Shown here in pieces: positions 1 through 11,713 of a DNA stretch of 64,000 nt (position 1 is its first letter; the number at the start of each line of letters is the position of its first letter). Made by a program: the position numbers and the translations under genes. Source of the stretch: Icerya purchasi (lineage: Eukaryota > Arthropoda > Insecta > Hemiptera > Monophlebidae); contig CM077116.1 of the NCBI GenBank assembly GCA_039619475.1, forward strand, positions 173,815,863 to 173,879,862. The letters are read 5' to 3'. The notes under the pieces were generated by a model. It was not told where the DNA came from and did no database searches. It was given only the letters and a program-made list of their open reading frames with translations.

Positions 1-439
1 AAGCAAATATTGTGCAATTTTTTCTGATAAAATAACTTAACGAAAAATCGATAGCGAAAGAAGAGGCTAGCTGGGGTGTGATAACGAAATCTCAAGCTGC
101 ATGTGGAGGAAACGGAAATATCTTACGTGCGAAGAAAATTCAATGGTGACGATAAATTGGTATTTGCAAGAACTACTTCAGCAGTCCATCGTTAAACGGA
201 CTCAACTGTGGGGATGTAACATACAAAGCCTGCTAACGAAACAAAGTTACTCGTATATATAATTACCAATACAAAATAGTAATCGAAGATTTGCATGACG
301 ATTTAAATCTGAAGTGGGAACATTCATGGCTTCGCCGTAAAACACAAAAAGCCGCTTCATCAACATCCGAATGTTAAATCTTTTAACAGATCCTGGAGTA
401 AATAAAGCCGAATAATCTATGTAGGTGAGCAAATAATAT

Positions 440-690
440 TTATGTTAATGGTTAAGGTACTTGGATACTGAATCAGAGGTCGCGGGTTCGAGACTTGTTT
501 CCGGATCCAAATCGCTCCCAAGCTTACCCATCCTGAAATAATTGGGTACCAAAGAAATCTCGGAAAGTAAATGGAACTGAACCTCCTACTCTTATTAGTG
601 CCGTTGGACTTGGTACACTGTGAACCTTAACTTCACAATCCCCAACGTCCTGCTGAAAGGGTATGGAACTTACATATAAGTAATAGAAAT
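440..690 (+). mobile_element. tRNA-derived SINE, copy 1
   Basis: The left part reads like a class II tRNA (Leu/Ser type): GGTTAAGGTACTTGG resembles the A-box region and GGGTTCGAGAC at about 484-494 is a B box for RNA polymerase III. The body, from about 515 to 690, contains the blocks GGGTACCAAAGAAATC and TGTGAACCTTAACTTCAC. These blocks recur at about 26.7 kb (same strand) and 17.0-17.2 kb (minus strand), so this is a dispersed family and not a tRNA gene. No long A tail is present. A SINE codes for nothing and depends on a partner LINE that cannot be identified from this sequence. The exact ends are estimated from the shared region. Confidence 0.7.
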
Positions 691-779
691 TAGCTTATGA
701 GCTAATATATTCTATACCCGCTTAATTTCCAATTAACTATATATTTTAATTATTTAAACAATAGTTTACTGCATTGAAA

Positions 780-807
780 TAATAATAATAATAATAATAA
801 TAATAAT
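780..807. repeat. (TAA)n microsatellite
   Basis: About nine uninterrupted AAT/TAA trinucleotides. Simple repeat with no associated gene. Confidence 0.9.
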
Positions 808-3400
808 TGCAAAAGAGCGACATATTCCAAAAAATACTTCTAGTTTTACACTGATAATAATCACGGTAACGGTTTGACACGTTTATTGTTTTGTCTAACT
901 GTCTAGTAATAATTTTAGACTATCAGATGTAAGGACCGAAGAAAAATAATAAATAAATAAAAAGAGACTGAAAAATTTATAATTACAAAAAACCGAAACA
1001 AAAAGTCGTAAAATACAAATACGAAAAAACTGATCGAATTTACTGATGTAGTGTGATAACCGACAAAAATTTAATTTAACTGGAACGAGATGTGATCTGA
1101 AGGGGGGCCTGATCTAAAATAAATAATACGGACGGAGAAAATAAGATACGGCTTTGATAATGCAGTATGTAAATACGCGATTATCGTGTGATTGTATACT
1201 AACACGAAAGTAAGTTTTTAGTCGTTTGATATTGCCCCGGACAGTTGAAAATAAAATTAGTTCTGGAAAACATCAAAATTACTGTGTGACGTTTTTTCTA
1301 CAGTTTTATTTTTTTATCCCTTTTTTTTTTTTTTTTTTTTGGCCGTGCCGCCAATTATGAAAATTATTATCCAGTACAGGTGAAATTTTTCGAAATTGTC
1401 AATGTGCGGCAACGGCATATTCTACTCAAATGAAATACAATTAACTAATCTAACTGCGCGGTGTTTTTTGCGTATTTCTGTCAAACCCTTTCGATTCCGC
1501 CGATGGTTACAAATGTCAATCGAGTAATTTTATTATCACGTCGTTTAATAATAATTTGACTTCTAATGTTATGTAAGTTTTAATATTGGCCTGATGCTGT
1601 TTAAAAATATTTCTATTTCATATACTCTTTCTGCCATATTGAAAGATTTTGCACATTCGGTCACTCATTGATCGTATTCGGTAGAGGCCGTGTATTATTA
1701 GTAGGGTCGTCGCGGTGTAGTCTGTTTAATTCGTTTTCGACAAAAATATATAAATGTCCTATGTTCGGCGGTTCTAGATGGAGTTAAACTGGCCGAATGT
1801 TTTACAATTAACTCGGACGGGGCTTGAAACGATCACACTTACAGTATCCTAACACAGACGCAACGAGGAGTAAAACAACGGCTGACTAGGTAGTGTAATG
1901 GAACTAAAATACTTAGGGCCAACAGTGAACAGAAAGTTTCGAAAAATAAAATGGCGCAGCACCTTTACCCGCATAATAGAGAGCAATTCGTACATATCAA
2001 AAACAGAGCCGGAGTGATATTTTTATCAGCCCTGTCCGGGACTCGTAGCGGCAAGTGGTGAAATTAGAGGAAAAGCAGCGACTAGCGAGTTAATATTCGC
2101 GTTTACGGACTGCGGAACAGATAAAAGAACGTATTGTAGCGACGTGAAAAGGTGAGCCCGGAAAAGCGTGCGAGTAGGTGGCCGGAAAAATGCGTACAAA
2201 CTTTCCCCGGCTTTCGGCAGCATAAGGAAATTGAAGCAGTCTAACTGCGTTATTTTCAGCGGCATCTTTTTTCCTATCACACGCAGTGCAAGATGAATTG
2301 TCGAAGGAACAAGTTAAACGAACGCTTGTTCGGCAAATGTAATTTGTTATGCAGATTTCCCGACCGCCACTAGTTACGAGATTTTCTTCTTCTACAATCG
2401 ATTTTACCCTAATTGACATTTGCCACGTTGCCCCCCCCCCGTTCTCGAACAAACTTTCCCCGAAACTACAGCACAACAAAAACTCGCCGGCGACGCAGAC
2501 ATTCCTTCCATTACCGCGGCAAATATCCGTTTACTTTTCCGCAGATTCCGAAAACTTTTAACACCTTCCCGCTGTTCGCCACGCCTCACGAATCGCCTCT
2601 GGCGAAACAATTCTGCATCTCGCTCGATAAAAAGGCAGACCGCCACTCGATTCGATAAAAATATTTTAAATTCGATTTAAACAGCTTCTTTCAAACGTCG
2701 GCGGCTGGCATTGTCAGATCGTGCCGTCAAAATTTCTCGCCACTTTGCCGGCTTTAAGTGGAATTGAAAAATCCCACAATGTTCAGCTTACCCCTTTGAT
2801 CGCATAATTTTTGCTAGAAAATTCGACCGAGTTTTCGCTTAAAAAATTTAATAGCAATACGAATCGTTTTGGTCAGAGGTTTTCCCCTATTTCTCTTGAA
2901 AACTATTTTTTTCTCTTTTTCCGTTCGCTAATTTTGTCTTCCTCTCTTTTTCCATCTTACAATGGCGTTTAAATCCCAAACTATTACCCTCTATCCAACC
3001 GTCCAGTTTTAGCCATTTTAAATAGTTAAACAACCCGACATAGCGCGGCGCTAATTAAACCGAGTTTATAATTAGACCGCGAAAATTAAAAGCGCGTTGC
3101 CTTCAGACAAGGCGAAAAATATATTAATCGTTAGTAATTTTTATTCTAGCGGGTATTCCCCTTTTCGAACGTAATTTCAATTCTAATTTCGATTTGCATT
3201 TTATTCGAATTTCTATTATTGTCACTTGGCCCCAGATCCAGTTGAGTGTTTCATACCCCTAACTATAAGAGTTAATTTATCGTCAGCGCTATAATTTTAT
3301 TTGCCGACTCTAAAATCATTAAAATTACATCACAATTAACGTTTATTTTCGTATTGGCATCAATCGTTCTTTTTCGTTAATGTTGCGCAACTGATTTTCA
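808..3400. other. no recognisable gene; poly-T tract at 1321-1340
   Basis: I find no convincing coding region here. The open frames between 2026 and 2680 lie in a locally GC-richer patch, overlap one another on both strands, and match no family I know. A 20-base poly-T at 1321-1340 followed by GGCCGTGCCGCCAATTATG could be the reversed poly(A) end of a minus-strand non-LTR element, because the element at 4477 also ends in a GGCC-type terminus. No coding remnant supports this. The C tract at about 2431-2440 is a simple homopolymer. Confidence 0.4.
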
Positions 3401-3499
3401 TTCTTTGTTCCCCGCCAGTTCTATTGAATGTATTATTGGGAACACGCTTAGTGTGTTCCCCGATTTCTGCTTCTTAGATCCCATTATTCATCAAGTAGT

Positions 3500-3925
3500 G
3501 GAGTTAGGGACAGTACTATTCGAGCACAGTCTTATTCGTTCACAGTTTTATTTGAGCACTGCCCCATTTGGACACAGTACCTATTTGAGCATGGTCTTAT
3601 TTGGATACGGTGCTATCACTGCCCTATTTGAGATCAGTCTTATTTAGGTACCGTCCTATATTGAGCGCTTCCATATTTGGACACAGTACCTACTTCGGCA
3701 TAGTCCTATTTGGACACAGTACCTATTTCAGCATAGTCCTATTTGGACACAGTACCTATTTCAGCATAGTCCTATTTGGACACAGTACCTATTTCAGCAT
3801 AGTCCTATTTGGACACAGTACCTATTTCAGCATAGTCCTATTTGGACACAGTACCTATTTCAGTATAGTCCTATTTGGACACAGTACCTATTTCAGCATA
3901 GTCCTATTTGGGCACAGTTCATTTT
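3500..3925. repeat. 33-bp tandem minisatellite
   Basis: Seven nearly identical 33-bp units run from 3677 to 3907. Each is built of two related half-units, CCTATTTGGACACAGTA (17 bp) and CCTATTTCAGCATAGT (16 bp). Degenerate copies extend left to about 3500. Because 33 is a multiple of three, one frame stays open through the array and translates to repeats of FGHSTYFSIVL. That is a by-product of the period, since no start context, domain or splice evidence supports a protein. Unit-to-unit differences are few, implying recent amplification or homogenisation of the right part and an older left part. Confidence 0.9.
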
Positions 3926-4476
3926 CTACACAAAAAAAGTATTTAAAAAAATATTGCTGTTTCAATATAATTCGGGAGACTAGAGCCGCAAATTTTCAGA
4001 TAGAATCGGTGCAAACGATACCTTGCTTCTTTTTTTTTTTTTTCCTGACACTAGACAAGAAAATGTAGTTTATTTCCCCATTTTTTTTAACCAGTTTACT
4101 TCCAGTTTATATATTTCAAATTTCTGAAAAATTTGCAGAACAGATATCAGATATATTTACTAACCAATCATTTATCGTACATTTATTCTACTTAAATTTA
4201 CGACGTGTAACTTGCTTTGATGTGTTATATTATTTCTATTAAGCAGTATCTTCGAGTATTCAAAGTTTATCATTCATTTTGTTTTTGATTTTCACTCCAC
4301 TAGTTTTTTTTTATTTAAATTTTTAGGCTCGTCAAGTACCCAGAAACCATTCGAAAGGGAAGAAGTCAATTATATCTTCATGTATGATATCAAATGCTGT
4401 TAGGAGGAAGGAACAAATAATAGGAACAATATGTGATTTTTTGCAGTAGTTTGTTTGAATTTCAGCTGTTTTTGTC

Positions 4477-5960
4477 TTTTTTTTTTTTTTTTGGCCCGGC
4501 ATCTAAACCATGTGGCCACTTTTAACACCGATGAACTCTAAAGTGAACTTATCTCTTATAAGATAAGGTCTAATGTCACGCCCAGCTATTTTGGGTATTT
4601 TGTGTTCGCTAGTTCTACTCCTTCAAATTTCACTATAGGTTCGATTTTTGCCATCCGGCTGTTGAAATGGAAAAATTATGTCGCTGTCTCGCGGCTTCTG
4701 TTCCTTCTTTGTCTGGCTTCTTGATTGCAATTATTTTTGAATTTCCTCGAACTCCGTAGGTAATTTGGCTGTCGTAATTATTTCATTGAACAACCCACAG
4801 AGAAAGGTTTTTGCTTTTGGACCTAGATTTTTTAAGAACTCCGGATAAATTCCGTCAAACCTAGCTGCTTTTTTGTTTTTTGTTTGAGTTAGGGCAATGT
4901 CGAGTTTTTTTATAGAAACTGTACCAGAAAATTTCTCATTCTGTCTTGATCCATCTATTTTTTCGTTCCTCGTTGAGCTTGAAGTTGGTCACATGAAGTT
5001 TTAAATGTATTATGAAGCTCGGAACATTCCTCAGTCCAGCATGGTACATAGTCCTTCCTTCTACCATTTGGAATACTCGTGCACGCTGCTTCTTAAACTG
5101 TTTTAATGAATTTCTCGTAGTTTCCGACAACTGGTAGTTAATTTTGAATGTTTTCTTCCATTGCTTGTTTGAAAGTCTCTCTTTTAGCCTTTTTAAAGTT
5201 CTATCTATTCTTTGGGATGGACTGTATACCTGGAATATAAACTCCTGTATCGATCAATATAGGTCGATGTTGCGAGTTTAGGAAATCACAAAGAACTGTT
5301 CAGTGTGGTGTAGTTTTTATTGTAGCATTTTTTTCTCCTAGAAATATACAAAGGTCTCGGTTATAATTTTGTTTCCATCTCGCTGATTTGAACGTTCCGT
5401 TATTCTTAGCATTAAATATCAGCTCCATGTTGGAGTGTTATATCAAATCCTCAATGATTGTTCCATTTTCATCATTTTTTAAGTACCCCCATATGGTGCT
5501 GTGACTATTAAAATCGCCTACATACATGCGTGGTGATTTATAGATTGGTAGAGGTGGTCTTGCGTTTCATAATATACCAGATGGTTTATATGCATTGTCT
5601 ATCGTCAAGTTATCTACTTTCGTAGCAATATTGAAGCAGTTTCCTTGGGTTGATTTTTCTATAACTTCTGTTTGTGAGGCCAAACTGATTCGCACATATG
5701 TAGAAAAAAAACAATATTTTGGGTGAGGGATGTAGTTTGCGATATTATACCTCTGAACTCTGACACGAGCAAAAAAGACCGCATCTTTTCCACAGTATGC
5801 GTCTCCTGAAGCACAATAACATCAATTTCATTTTCGTGGGCTACAACGCGCCAAACATTCTACTTTGCTTTTTGAAATCCCTTCTACGTTTAACTGCAAT
5901 ATCCGGAGACTGTTGATGATGCACCTAGTTCCGTAGCCCTTATAAGGGCTGGTTTCGATG
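4477..5960 (-). pseudogene. internally deleted non-LTR retrotransposon (EN and RT edge)
   Basis: On the minus strand the endonuclease core is readable across frameshifts: ILQLNVEGIS near 5900, VIVLQETH near 5820, and YVGDFNSHSTIWG near 5510 with the catalytic D and N. A linker (IPNGRRKDYVPCWTEEC, about 5060) and the entry of the RT domain (AARFDGIYPEFLKN, about 4860, then IIAIKKPDKEGTEAA) follow. The frame then jumps to a block like the distal RT motif (VELANTKYPK-LGVTLD, about 4600) and ends at a poly(A), seen as poly-T at 4477-4492. The RT palm, including the DD box, is missing. This is an EN-RT element of the jockey/I type of arthropod LINEs that lost its centre; the clade is not certain. 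It is dead: stops and frame changes run throughout. Confidence 0.7.
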
Positions 5961-6066
5961 ACAACTCATTGACTTCTTTTATTTTTGACTTTCTGCTTAA
6001 CCAACGATTGAAGTGGTGTAGTTAGCCATCTATCACTTGTTCTGGACGTTTCCGGGGGCACCCGCT

Positions 6067-6363
6067 CTATGGAATCAACGTACTATCGTTATTGTCCGCT
6101 TGTTTGGCGCTTCGTGGAGGTCTACACCGCATATCGTAGTAAAATGCATAGTAAAGCGATGGATGTTCAATTGCTGGGCTATATCTATAATAAAAAACTA
6201 TTCTACTTGGCAGTAAATGTTTCTTGGAATCAACAAATTCCGTATTAACTCTAAAAATAATTGAAGGTAAATTTAAGAATTGATAGTCACATAATTTCAC
6301 TAAATACCTATCCGCTAAAACATCCCTCCTAATAAATGAAGGAGAAAGATGCGTTTCCGCCAT
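6067..6363 (-). pseudogene. possible RT C-terminal (thumb) fragment
   Basis: An open stretch of 98 codons contains AETHLSPSFIRRDVLADRYLVKL. This resembles the region downstream of the RT palm in I/jockey-like elements, where an 'IPPL..RR..L' pattern is common. It lies upstream of the neighbouring endonuclease remnant on the same strand, so it cannot be a collinear part of that element and would be a separate fragment. No catalytic motif is present. This is a weak call from one motif. The flanking minus-strand frame at 6446-6676 is open but unrecognised. Confidence 0.3.
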
Positions 6364-6719
6364 TAGACAAACGATAGTCGAAAAAGTCGTATGCTAAGAT
6401 GAGCAGTTCCGTTTTTTACGTCGTTCTAAGGTGAACGCTGGCAAACTAGTTACCCGCCAATGACCGAAACCAATGACTTTCAGCGGTCGTTCTAATTCGT
6501 TGTTTGTGATAAAGGGCCTCGAACCGGCATTTTAAAATTGCCTTAAGCGATACTGCAATATTGATCTTACCAGCATCACGTGTGCACTGGCTGAAGATAT
6601 CCGGCGTGTTAATCTGAAGTCTGCGGCTAATGTTTTGGATAGTAGTCAGGGTTTTTGCCCGCATACTATAAGTCATCCCACTTCCGCTAGGGTTCTATAT
6701 ACGACGGACAAACGCCTTT

Positions 6720-7245
6720 TTCTGAACGGTTGGCTATCAGTTGAGGATCTAAAGCCTCGTAAAGAACAGCACTCTTGAAAAAACTTTAAATCAAACTTTA
6801 TAGCAAGATTGGCTCACTAGACAATCTTGCTTTCTAAGAGAGATAAAACACGGAATTGACCCTTGGTTCCCTCCTTCTTACCTCCCCAGAACCCACTTTG
6901 TGGCTATGGCAAGACTCCGCATTGGTCATATTTCGCTGACTCATGATCATCTCCTACTTAATTGCGAGCCCCCTTTCGAATGCCCCTTTTGCTCCCTTCC
7001 TCCCTCTCCTACAGTAAAACACCTGCTCCTGGAGTGCCCATCCTTCGCGCTCCAGCGCGCCCAGCACCGGATAGCGTCTTTGCAGTCGTCTTTGGCCAAC
7101 TCGCCTTTGAACATTGCAGACACTATTCGGTTTCTTCATACAACTAACCTATTTCCAACCATTTAACTCTCCGATTGCCATAATGTCGTAATAGCCCCGG
7201 CAGCTGTACACGACACTTAAAAAAAAAAAAAAAAAAAAAAAAAAA
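6720..7245 (+). pseudogene. 3' end of an I-like retrotransposon (C-terminal zinc region)
   Basis: The translation contains LRIGHISLTHDHLL, then a CCHC-type cluster (ECPFCSLPPSP, KHLLLECPSF) typical of the tail of I-like ORF2 proteins. It matches in order the tail of the element at 19-21.5 kb (LRIGHTTLSHGYIF, VCPFCSQ, NHLLLECPSF). The stop is followed by a short 3' UTR with GTAATAGCCCC, a motif shared with the 21.5-kb copy, and a poly(A) at 7218-7245. The upstream sequence back to about 6720 fits the linker after RNase H but has stops. It is a 5'-truncated, inactive copy. Confidence 0.8.
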
Positions 7246-8893
7246 CTTTATCCGGAAATATATTTTAAAAATATTTATATAAATCCCGCAGTCCCGTAAA
7301 CGTGGTGTATCAAAATTCATATTTAATATGTTGCAGTTTCTAATTTTAATCGTTCCCGAAACATGTCGGTATTTATATAAAGATTTTTTAAATATATTTT
7401 CTGATAAAGTTCGAAGTTTTTTCATATTCAGATTATCCTGAAAAGTCATCGATGACCAGGTATCCGGTATTAACGTGAATTTATCTTCTTTATCTTTTAC
7501 CAATAATATTCTAATTTATTTTTATTCTCCCAGAAGCGTAGAACTTAAATATTTGTCTCCTTCTTTCAGTTGTTTTTCCCTTTTATTTCCTGCCTTAAAT
7601 AACCTATTCCTACAAATAGCCCATATATATTAATTACTCTCGTCAGTTCGGTGTGATTCTCTTTAATTTTCTTCCAATCTATTAATTATCTTCTCTACTC
7701 ACTTTTAAAAAATAAAACCCGTTTAAAGTCCTGTATTTTCCAAATTAAGTAGACGATTTTCATGCTATTATTTCATTACTTTATCAATAGACCTGATATG
7801 TCTCTGGATTAATATTCTACAGCAGTAATACAATTTGAAACCAGCAGAATACAAGGAAATAATCCGTATTAGAAGTAGTCTGAAATGATTCTGTTTTGAC
7901 GTTCTGAAGTTCTCTCCTATATCTAAAATTTTCTTTATTTCCAAATTTCACTGATATTTTCTTTATTCTCACTTTACAACTTTTCCACATTGTAGCGATA
8001 AAAGAATTTCGTGTAAGCATTGTTAATTTCTTATTTTGCTTTTATTTCTCTATTTTTACAACTTCCGCCGATAATTTATTAATTTATCTCGAACTGCAGT
8101 AACATCATTTAAGCAATTTTACAAATTCATTATTCCGACTGTTCAGAAAATTTATATGTTCGCTTCCCCCGAGTTTCTCTGTTTATTTTTTATAAGGCCG
8201 TGTTGACACCGGACAACCGCTCAGAAGTGATTAGAAGGGGAAAAATCAGTTAAATACCTGATTCGGTCAGAAACTGACAGACTCAAGGAACTAAGGACTG
8301 AGATAATGAACAGGGAAGGAATGGATAAGATCTAGAAGATCCAATAAGGGTTAGGAAACGCTTCAACTCCATTAATGGTCCTATGGGAGAGAAATCGGAA
8401 CCTGATGGTACTACGGAAATCCTGTGTGACTTCCATAGTGGGAGAGATTTAAAAGAAAAAAAGAGGAAGAAAATTTTAGGTGGATGGGAAAGGTAGATAA
8501 AGTTAAATGAAAAGTAAGGAAGATTATAAGGAGAAATTATGTAGCTGTACAAGAACTTGAATGTAATAAAGTATGTGAAAGAATAGGAATTTTCTTATGA
8601 GTAAAGCTCAAGTTATACAAAATAGAAAGATAAGAGAGAAGAACCTTAGAGAACGTCAATTGTAAACGTTTAGAAAGGAAACGATACGTCAGTCACTTGG
8701 AATCCGCGAATGAAAAGAGAGGCGAATTTGGCTCAGCAAGAACTGTCGGTGCTGGAGAAGATTTAAGAGCGTCAAGGTTAAGACGAAAGCAGAAATTTCG
8801 GATAATATCCACTTTGGAAAAAGCGATTAGAAGCACAACTAGATGATGGAGCAATAGTGAAATTTAAAATATAGCCTAAATTTGTATAGGGAA

Positions 8894-8895
<2 letters not shown>
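7246..8895. other. no recognisable gene
   Basis: AT-rich sequence with short open frames on both strands (for example 7144-7503 and 8283-8552 on the minus strand), none carrying a motif I can name. The stretch 8300-8860 is purine-rich on the plus strand. No repeat, RNA gene or transposon end was identified. Confidence 0.5.
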
Positions 8896-8896
<1 letters not shown>

Positions 8897-8925
<29 letters not shown>

Positions 8926-9550
8926 GTGGGCGCGCCAGCGACATTGACCCAACAACAAGAAAACTAAGCTAAGAAATTAAATAACTAAGCAGTCCGAAAT
9001 GGACGCAACAAAGGACAGCAGTGCGGACACCACAGAAGATGAAGGAAAGGAGAGGATAAAGGAAGAGTTATAGGGAGTAGGGAGACCTAATGATGACAGG
9101 AGCTGACTGTATAAAAGGTAGCGTTCGTTACGAAGAGCAGAACACTCAAAGAAAATGTGATCAGCATCACATGTACGAGGAGGATCACAATCGCGAAGAG
9201 AACAATCAGGAGAAGGCGATAGAGCAAATCGAAAGTGAGAGGAGGGGAGGAGAGAATGGTTGATCCGGAGGCGAATTAGGGAGACAATAGAAGAGCGATG
9301 ACTGAACGGAATATAATGAAACCAAGACAGGGAACAAGGTATTGGCTGAATGAAACGGTAATGAGAATGACGAATAGAAAATAGGGAGGGATAAATATCC
9401 CGCCAAAGTCTGGCGTGATTGGAGGTGGATAAGGAAAGGATATCTGAAGAAGGGAAATGGTTGAGGAATGAATCAAGGGAAATAAGAAAAAGGGTGTTTT
9501 TATGGGGCAAAAAACATTCAGACGGTTCAGTATTATAATAGCAGGACTGG
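8897..9550 (-). pseudogene. family A retrotransposon, 3' fragment
   Basis: A 177-codon minus-strand frame (8977-9510) contains SLIRLRINHSLLPSSHFRFAL, then CDADHIFFECSALRNER, a C-terminal zinc-like CD.DH.FFEC motif, and the tail YNSSFILSFPSSSVVSALLSF. This is the ORF2 C-terminus of the family called A here, related to I-like elements because longer copies carry RNase H. The 3' UTR contains GTTGTTGGGTCAATGTCGCT and GGCGCGCC, identical in layout to the copy ending at 27.5 kb. The poly(A) appears as poly-T at 8897-8925. The 5' end is truncated just after the RNase H region. Confidence 0.8.
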
Positions 9551-9559
9551 AAAGCAAAT

Positions 9560-10200
9560 TAATCTATTTGTGACGAGCTGCTATTTCAGTGTACTCCTTA
9601 GCAGTCATTTGTTCCCCAAGTTGTTGTTTTGTTTTTTTTTTAAATTTCCACGTAGTTTCAGTGCAACAACGCAGTGCATGGAATGCCATTATTAAAGTTT
9701 GTTTGAAACTAAATATTTTTTCAGTTCGTAAAACAGAGATATTCATTTCCGAAGCCTTGTATTTAAATCATTTAGATGGTTTACTTTTATGCCTATATAT
9801 TGCAGTTGTTTACTAAAGTATTTACCCGGGAAAATACCACTAATCATTGTATGTAAACAGGTTTGCTGTGTGACATTTAATATTATTATAAACTGGATAG
9901 GAGTTGCTTGGTTTAATTCATAGAAATTTAATTTTTTTCGCTGTTGATTAGTAGTCGTTTATTAAGTTTTTTTTATTCAGTTTAAGTTGTGTAAGTTGTT
10001 TTGAAGTTGTATTTCGGCATTAATGATGTTTTTATCTGTTGTGATCGGTACTATTCTTCTGCATATTCAACCATTTTTCCATGCTTTACGGATTTTTGAA
10101 TATTTTTTACACATATTATAAATAAAACCAGAGCCAAAAACGTACCTTGTGAAATCCCGTTGTTAACTGCATATATGTACTGCAGATTAAAATACCAGTC
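9560..10200 (-). pseudogene. degenerate CR1/L2-like reverse transcriptase fragment
   Basis: Minus-strand translation with frame changes shows NNGISQGTFLALVLFIICV, aligning with the RT block G.PQGS.L.PLLFLIY, followed after about 20 residues by VEYAEE in the place of YADD. Further on, QYIGIKV, LRK.ISLFYELKKYLVSNKL and ALKLRGN match the post-palm pattern 'YLGI...LRK...FYKLR...LWGN' of CR1/L2-like LINEs. The active-site DD is changed and stops are frequent, so it is inactive. It is flanked by family A on the left and the Tc1 element on the right. Confidence 0.6.
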
Positions 10201-10246
10201 ACATATATGATTATGGCGAAAACGTAAAAAACTTTAAAAATATTTA

Positions 10247-10495
10247 GAAATGAGCCACAATAATATCCGGGCACCGATGTACCCAATGAATATACACTAA
10301 AAACAAAGGGAAAAAATGCTTTACTGTTGAAGCAAGTAACGAAAATAGAAAAATAGGTATCTCCTTAATATATTCTAAAAAAAAAAAAAATCAAAAACAT
10401 TAAAAAAACATAGCTTACGATATGAAAAACACAAAAATTACGAATTTTGAACGCCAAATTAACATCCGAGCAAACGAAAAAATAAAATAATGAAG
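10247..10495 (+). repeat. Tc1 left terminal inverted repeat
   Basis: About 245 bp that pair with the reverse complement of 11714-11958 with scattered differences. Shared blocks include ACCCAATGAATATAC, ACTTTCGTTA-type AT blocks and TATCTCCTTAATATATTC. The inner repeat core has decayed to ACATCCGAGCA. Confidence 0.85.
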
Positions 10496-10514
10496 CTCTC
10501 GAAATAACTGAACA

Positions 10515-11525
10515 TCTACTTCCTGGAAAAATTAATACTTCGTATGACGACCTTTGGTGGTCCACGACCGCTTTCAACCTGCGTGGCATTAATTTTTGTA
10601 AATAATCAAGGGGAATTTTCTGCTATTCTTCTTTTAGACGACTTTTTAATTCATTACAGTTGGAAATCGGCTTTTCACGAATCCTCTTATTGAGTTAGAC
10701 CCGTAGGTTCTCTATGGGATTGCAATCCGGAGACTGTGGTGGTGTGGCAAGGATGTGGGGGAAATTATAAAGTGTCCACTCTCGAGTTTTGTACGCTGTA
10801 TGTTTTGGATTATTATCTTGATCCAAGTAAAATGACTCCAAGATGCCCAATTTTTCAGCGGTTTGGCATATGTGTCGTAAAATGTCGACATATAGATCGC
10901 TATTCATAGTACCATCAACGGTGACTAAAGATTCCACACTACTCGCCGCGAAACACCCCTGCACCTGTACATTTCCTCTGCCGTGTTTAATTGATGTAGT
11001 CAGAGTTTTTAATTCATATGCAGTATTCGGTTTACACCATACTTTCTGTTTTCCATCACTCTCAAAGACGCTAAACTTGGACTCATCAACAAAAGTGACG
11101 TTCTTCCAGAACTCCTCCGAATAAAATTGGTATTGTTCTGCAAACGCTAGCCGTTTTTTTGATATTTGCAGAACTAATATAGGGTTTTCTGCGGGTAGTG
11201 CGGGAAAAGTACCCCATTTCTTTTATCGCCCGACGTACTGTTTCGGCTGAAATTTCTATCATTTTGCTCTCTCCCAGTGCCGTAGTTAGTTTCGACACGC
11301 TTCCCTTAAGGGGTTTCTTTCTATTTCTCGCCGGATAAAACGCATATCGTATTTTGTTAGCTCTTTTGCTTTCCCTTTTTGAGATTTCGAATCGATGCGA
11401 TTTTCCCTTTTGAAGCGATGAAGAACGTCATGCACCGAACTTTTCGGAATATTCAGTAGCTGTGTAATCTTCCGTTCCGATTAAATCTTCTTCATTCTTC
11501 CAAATTACTAATTGACGCATTTCCC
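10515..11525 (-). pseudogene. Tc1 transposase remnant (DD34E)
   Basis: Read in order on the minus strand across frameshifts: an N-terminal helix-turn-helix part (ITQLLNIPKSSVHDVLHRFK, about 11470), a second DNA-binding part (ISAETVRRAIKEMGYFSRT, about 11250), first catalytic D in VTFVDESKF (about 11100), second D in LDQDNNPKHT (about 10815), and E in SPDCNPIENL (about 10710). Exactly 34 residues separate the second D from E. The family cuts and pastes its own element at TA sites. At least two frameshifts and a stop after IENLRV, where Trp is usual, inactivate this copy. Length matches the roughly 340 residues of intact Tc1 transposases. Confidence 0.85.
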
Positions 11526-11713
11526 AAGACACGCATTTTTACTCGTTCGCGACATTTCACTTCACTAACACGCACTTTTTTAACAATTACCGTAACGGAC
11601 GTACTGTTTAATTATAATTTACGTTTTCGCGTAACGACTCGCGTTACTGTGATGACTCATATCAATACCGCGTCTTAGTTGATGCACTTGGGAAAAACCC
11701 ACGAGTGTTTTAC

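Noticed and set aside
440..520. A functional tRNA-Leu or tRNA-Ser gene
   Set aside because: The A and B boxes are present but no acceptor stem closes, and the body continues as a dispersed repeat; it is a SINE head.
2026..2680. Cluster of overlapping open frames up to 129 codons on both strands
   Set aside because: Mutually overlapping, mostly with non-ATG starts, no domain, and explained by higher local GC.
3677..3907. CRISPR-like array
   Set aside because: Units are contiguous tandem copies without unique spacers, and the DNA is eukaryotic.
3601..4068. 155-codon frame through the 33-bp array as a repeat protein
   Set aside because: Open only because the period is a multiple of three; no start context or flanking coding sequence.
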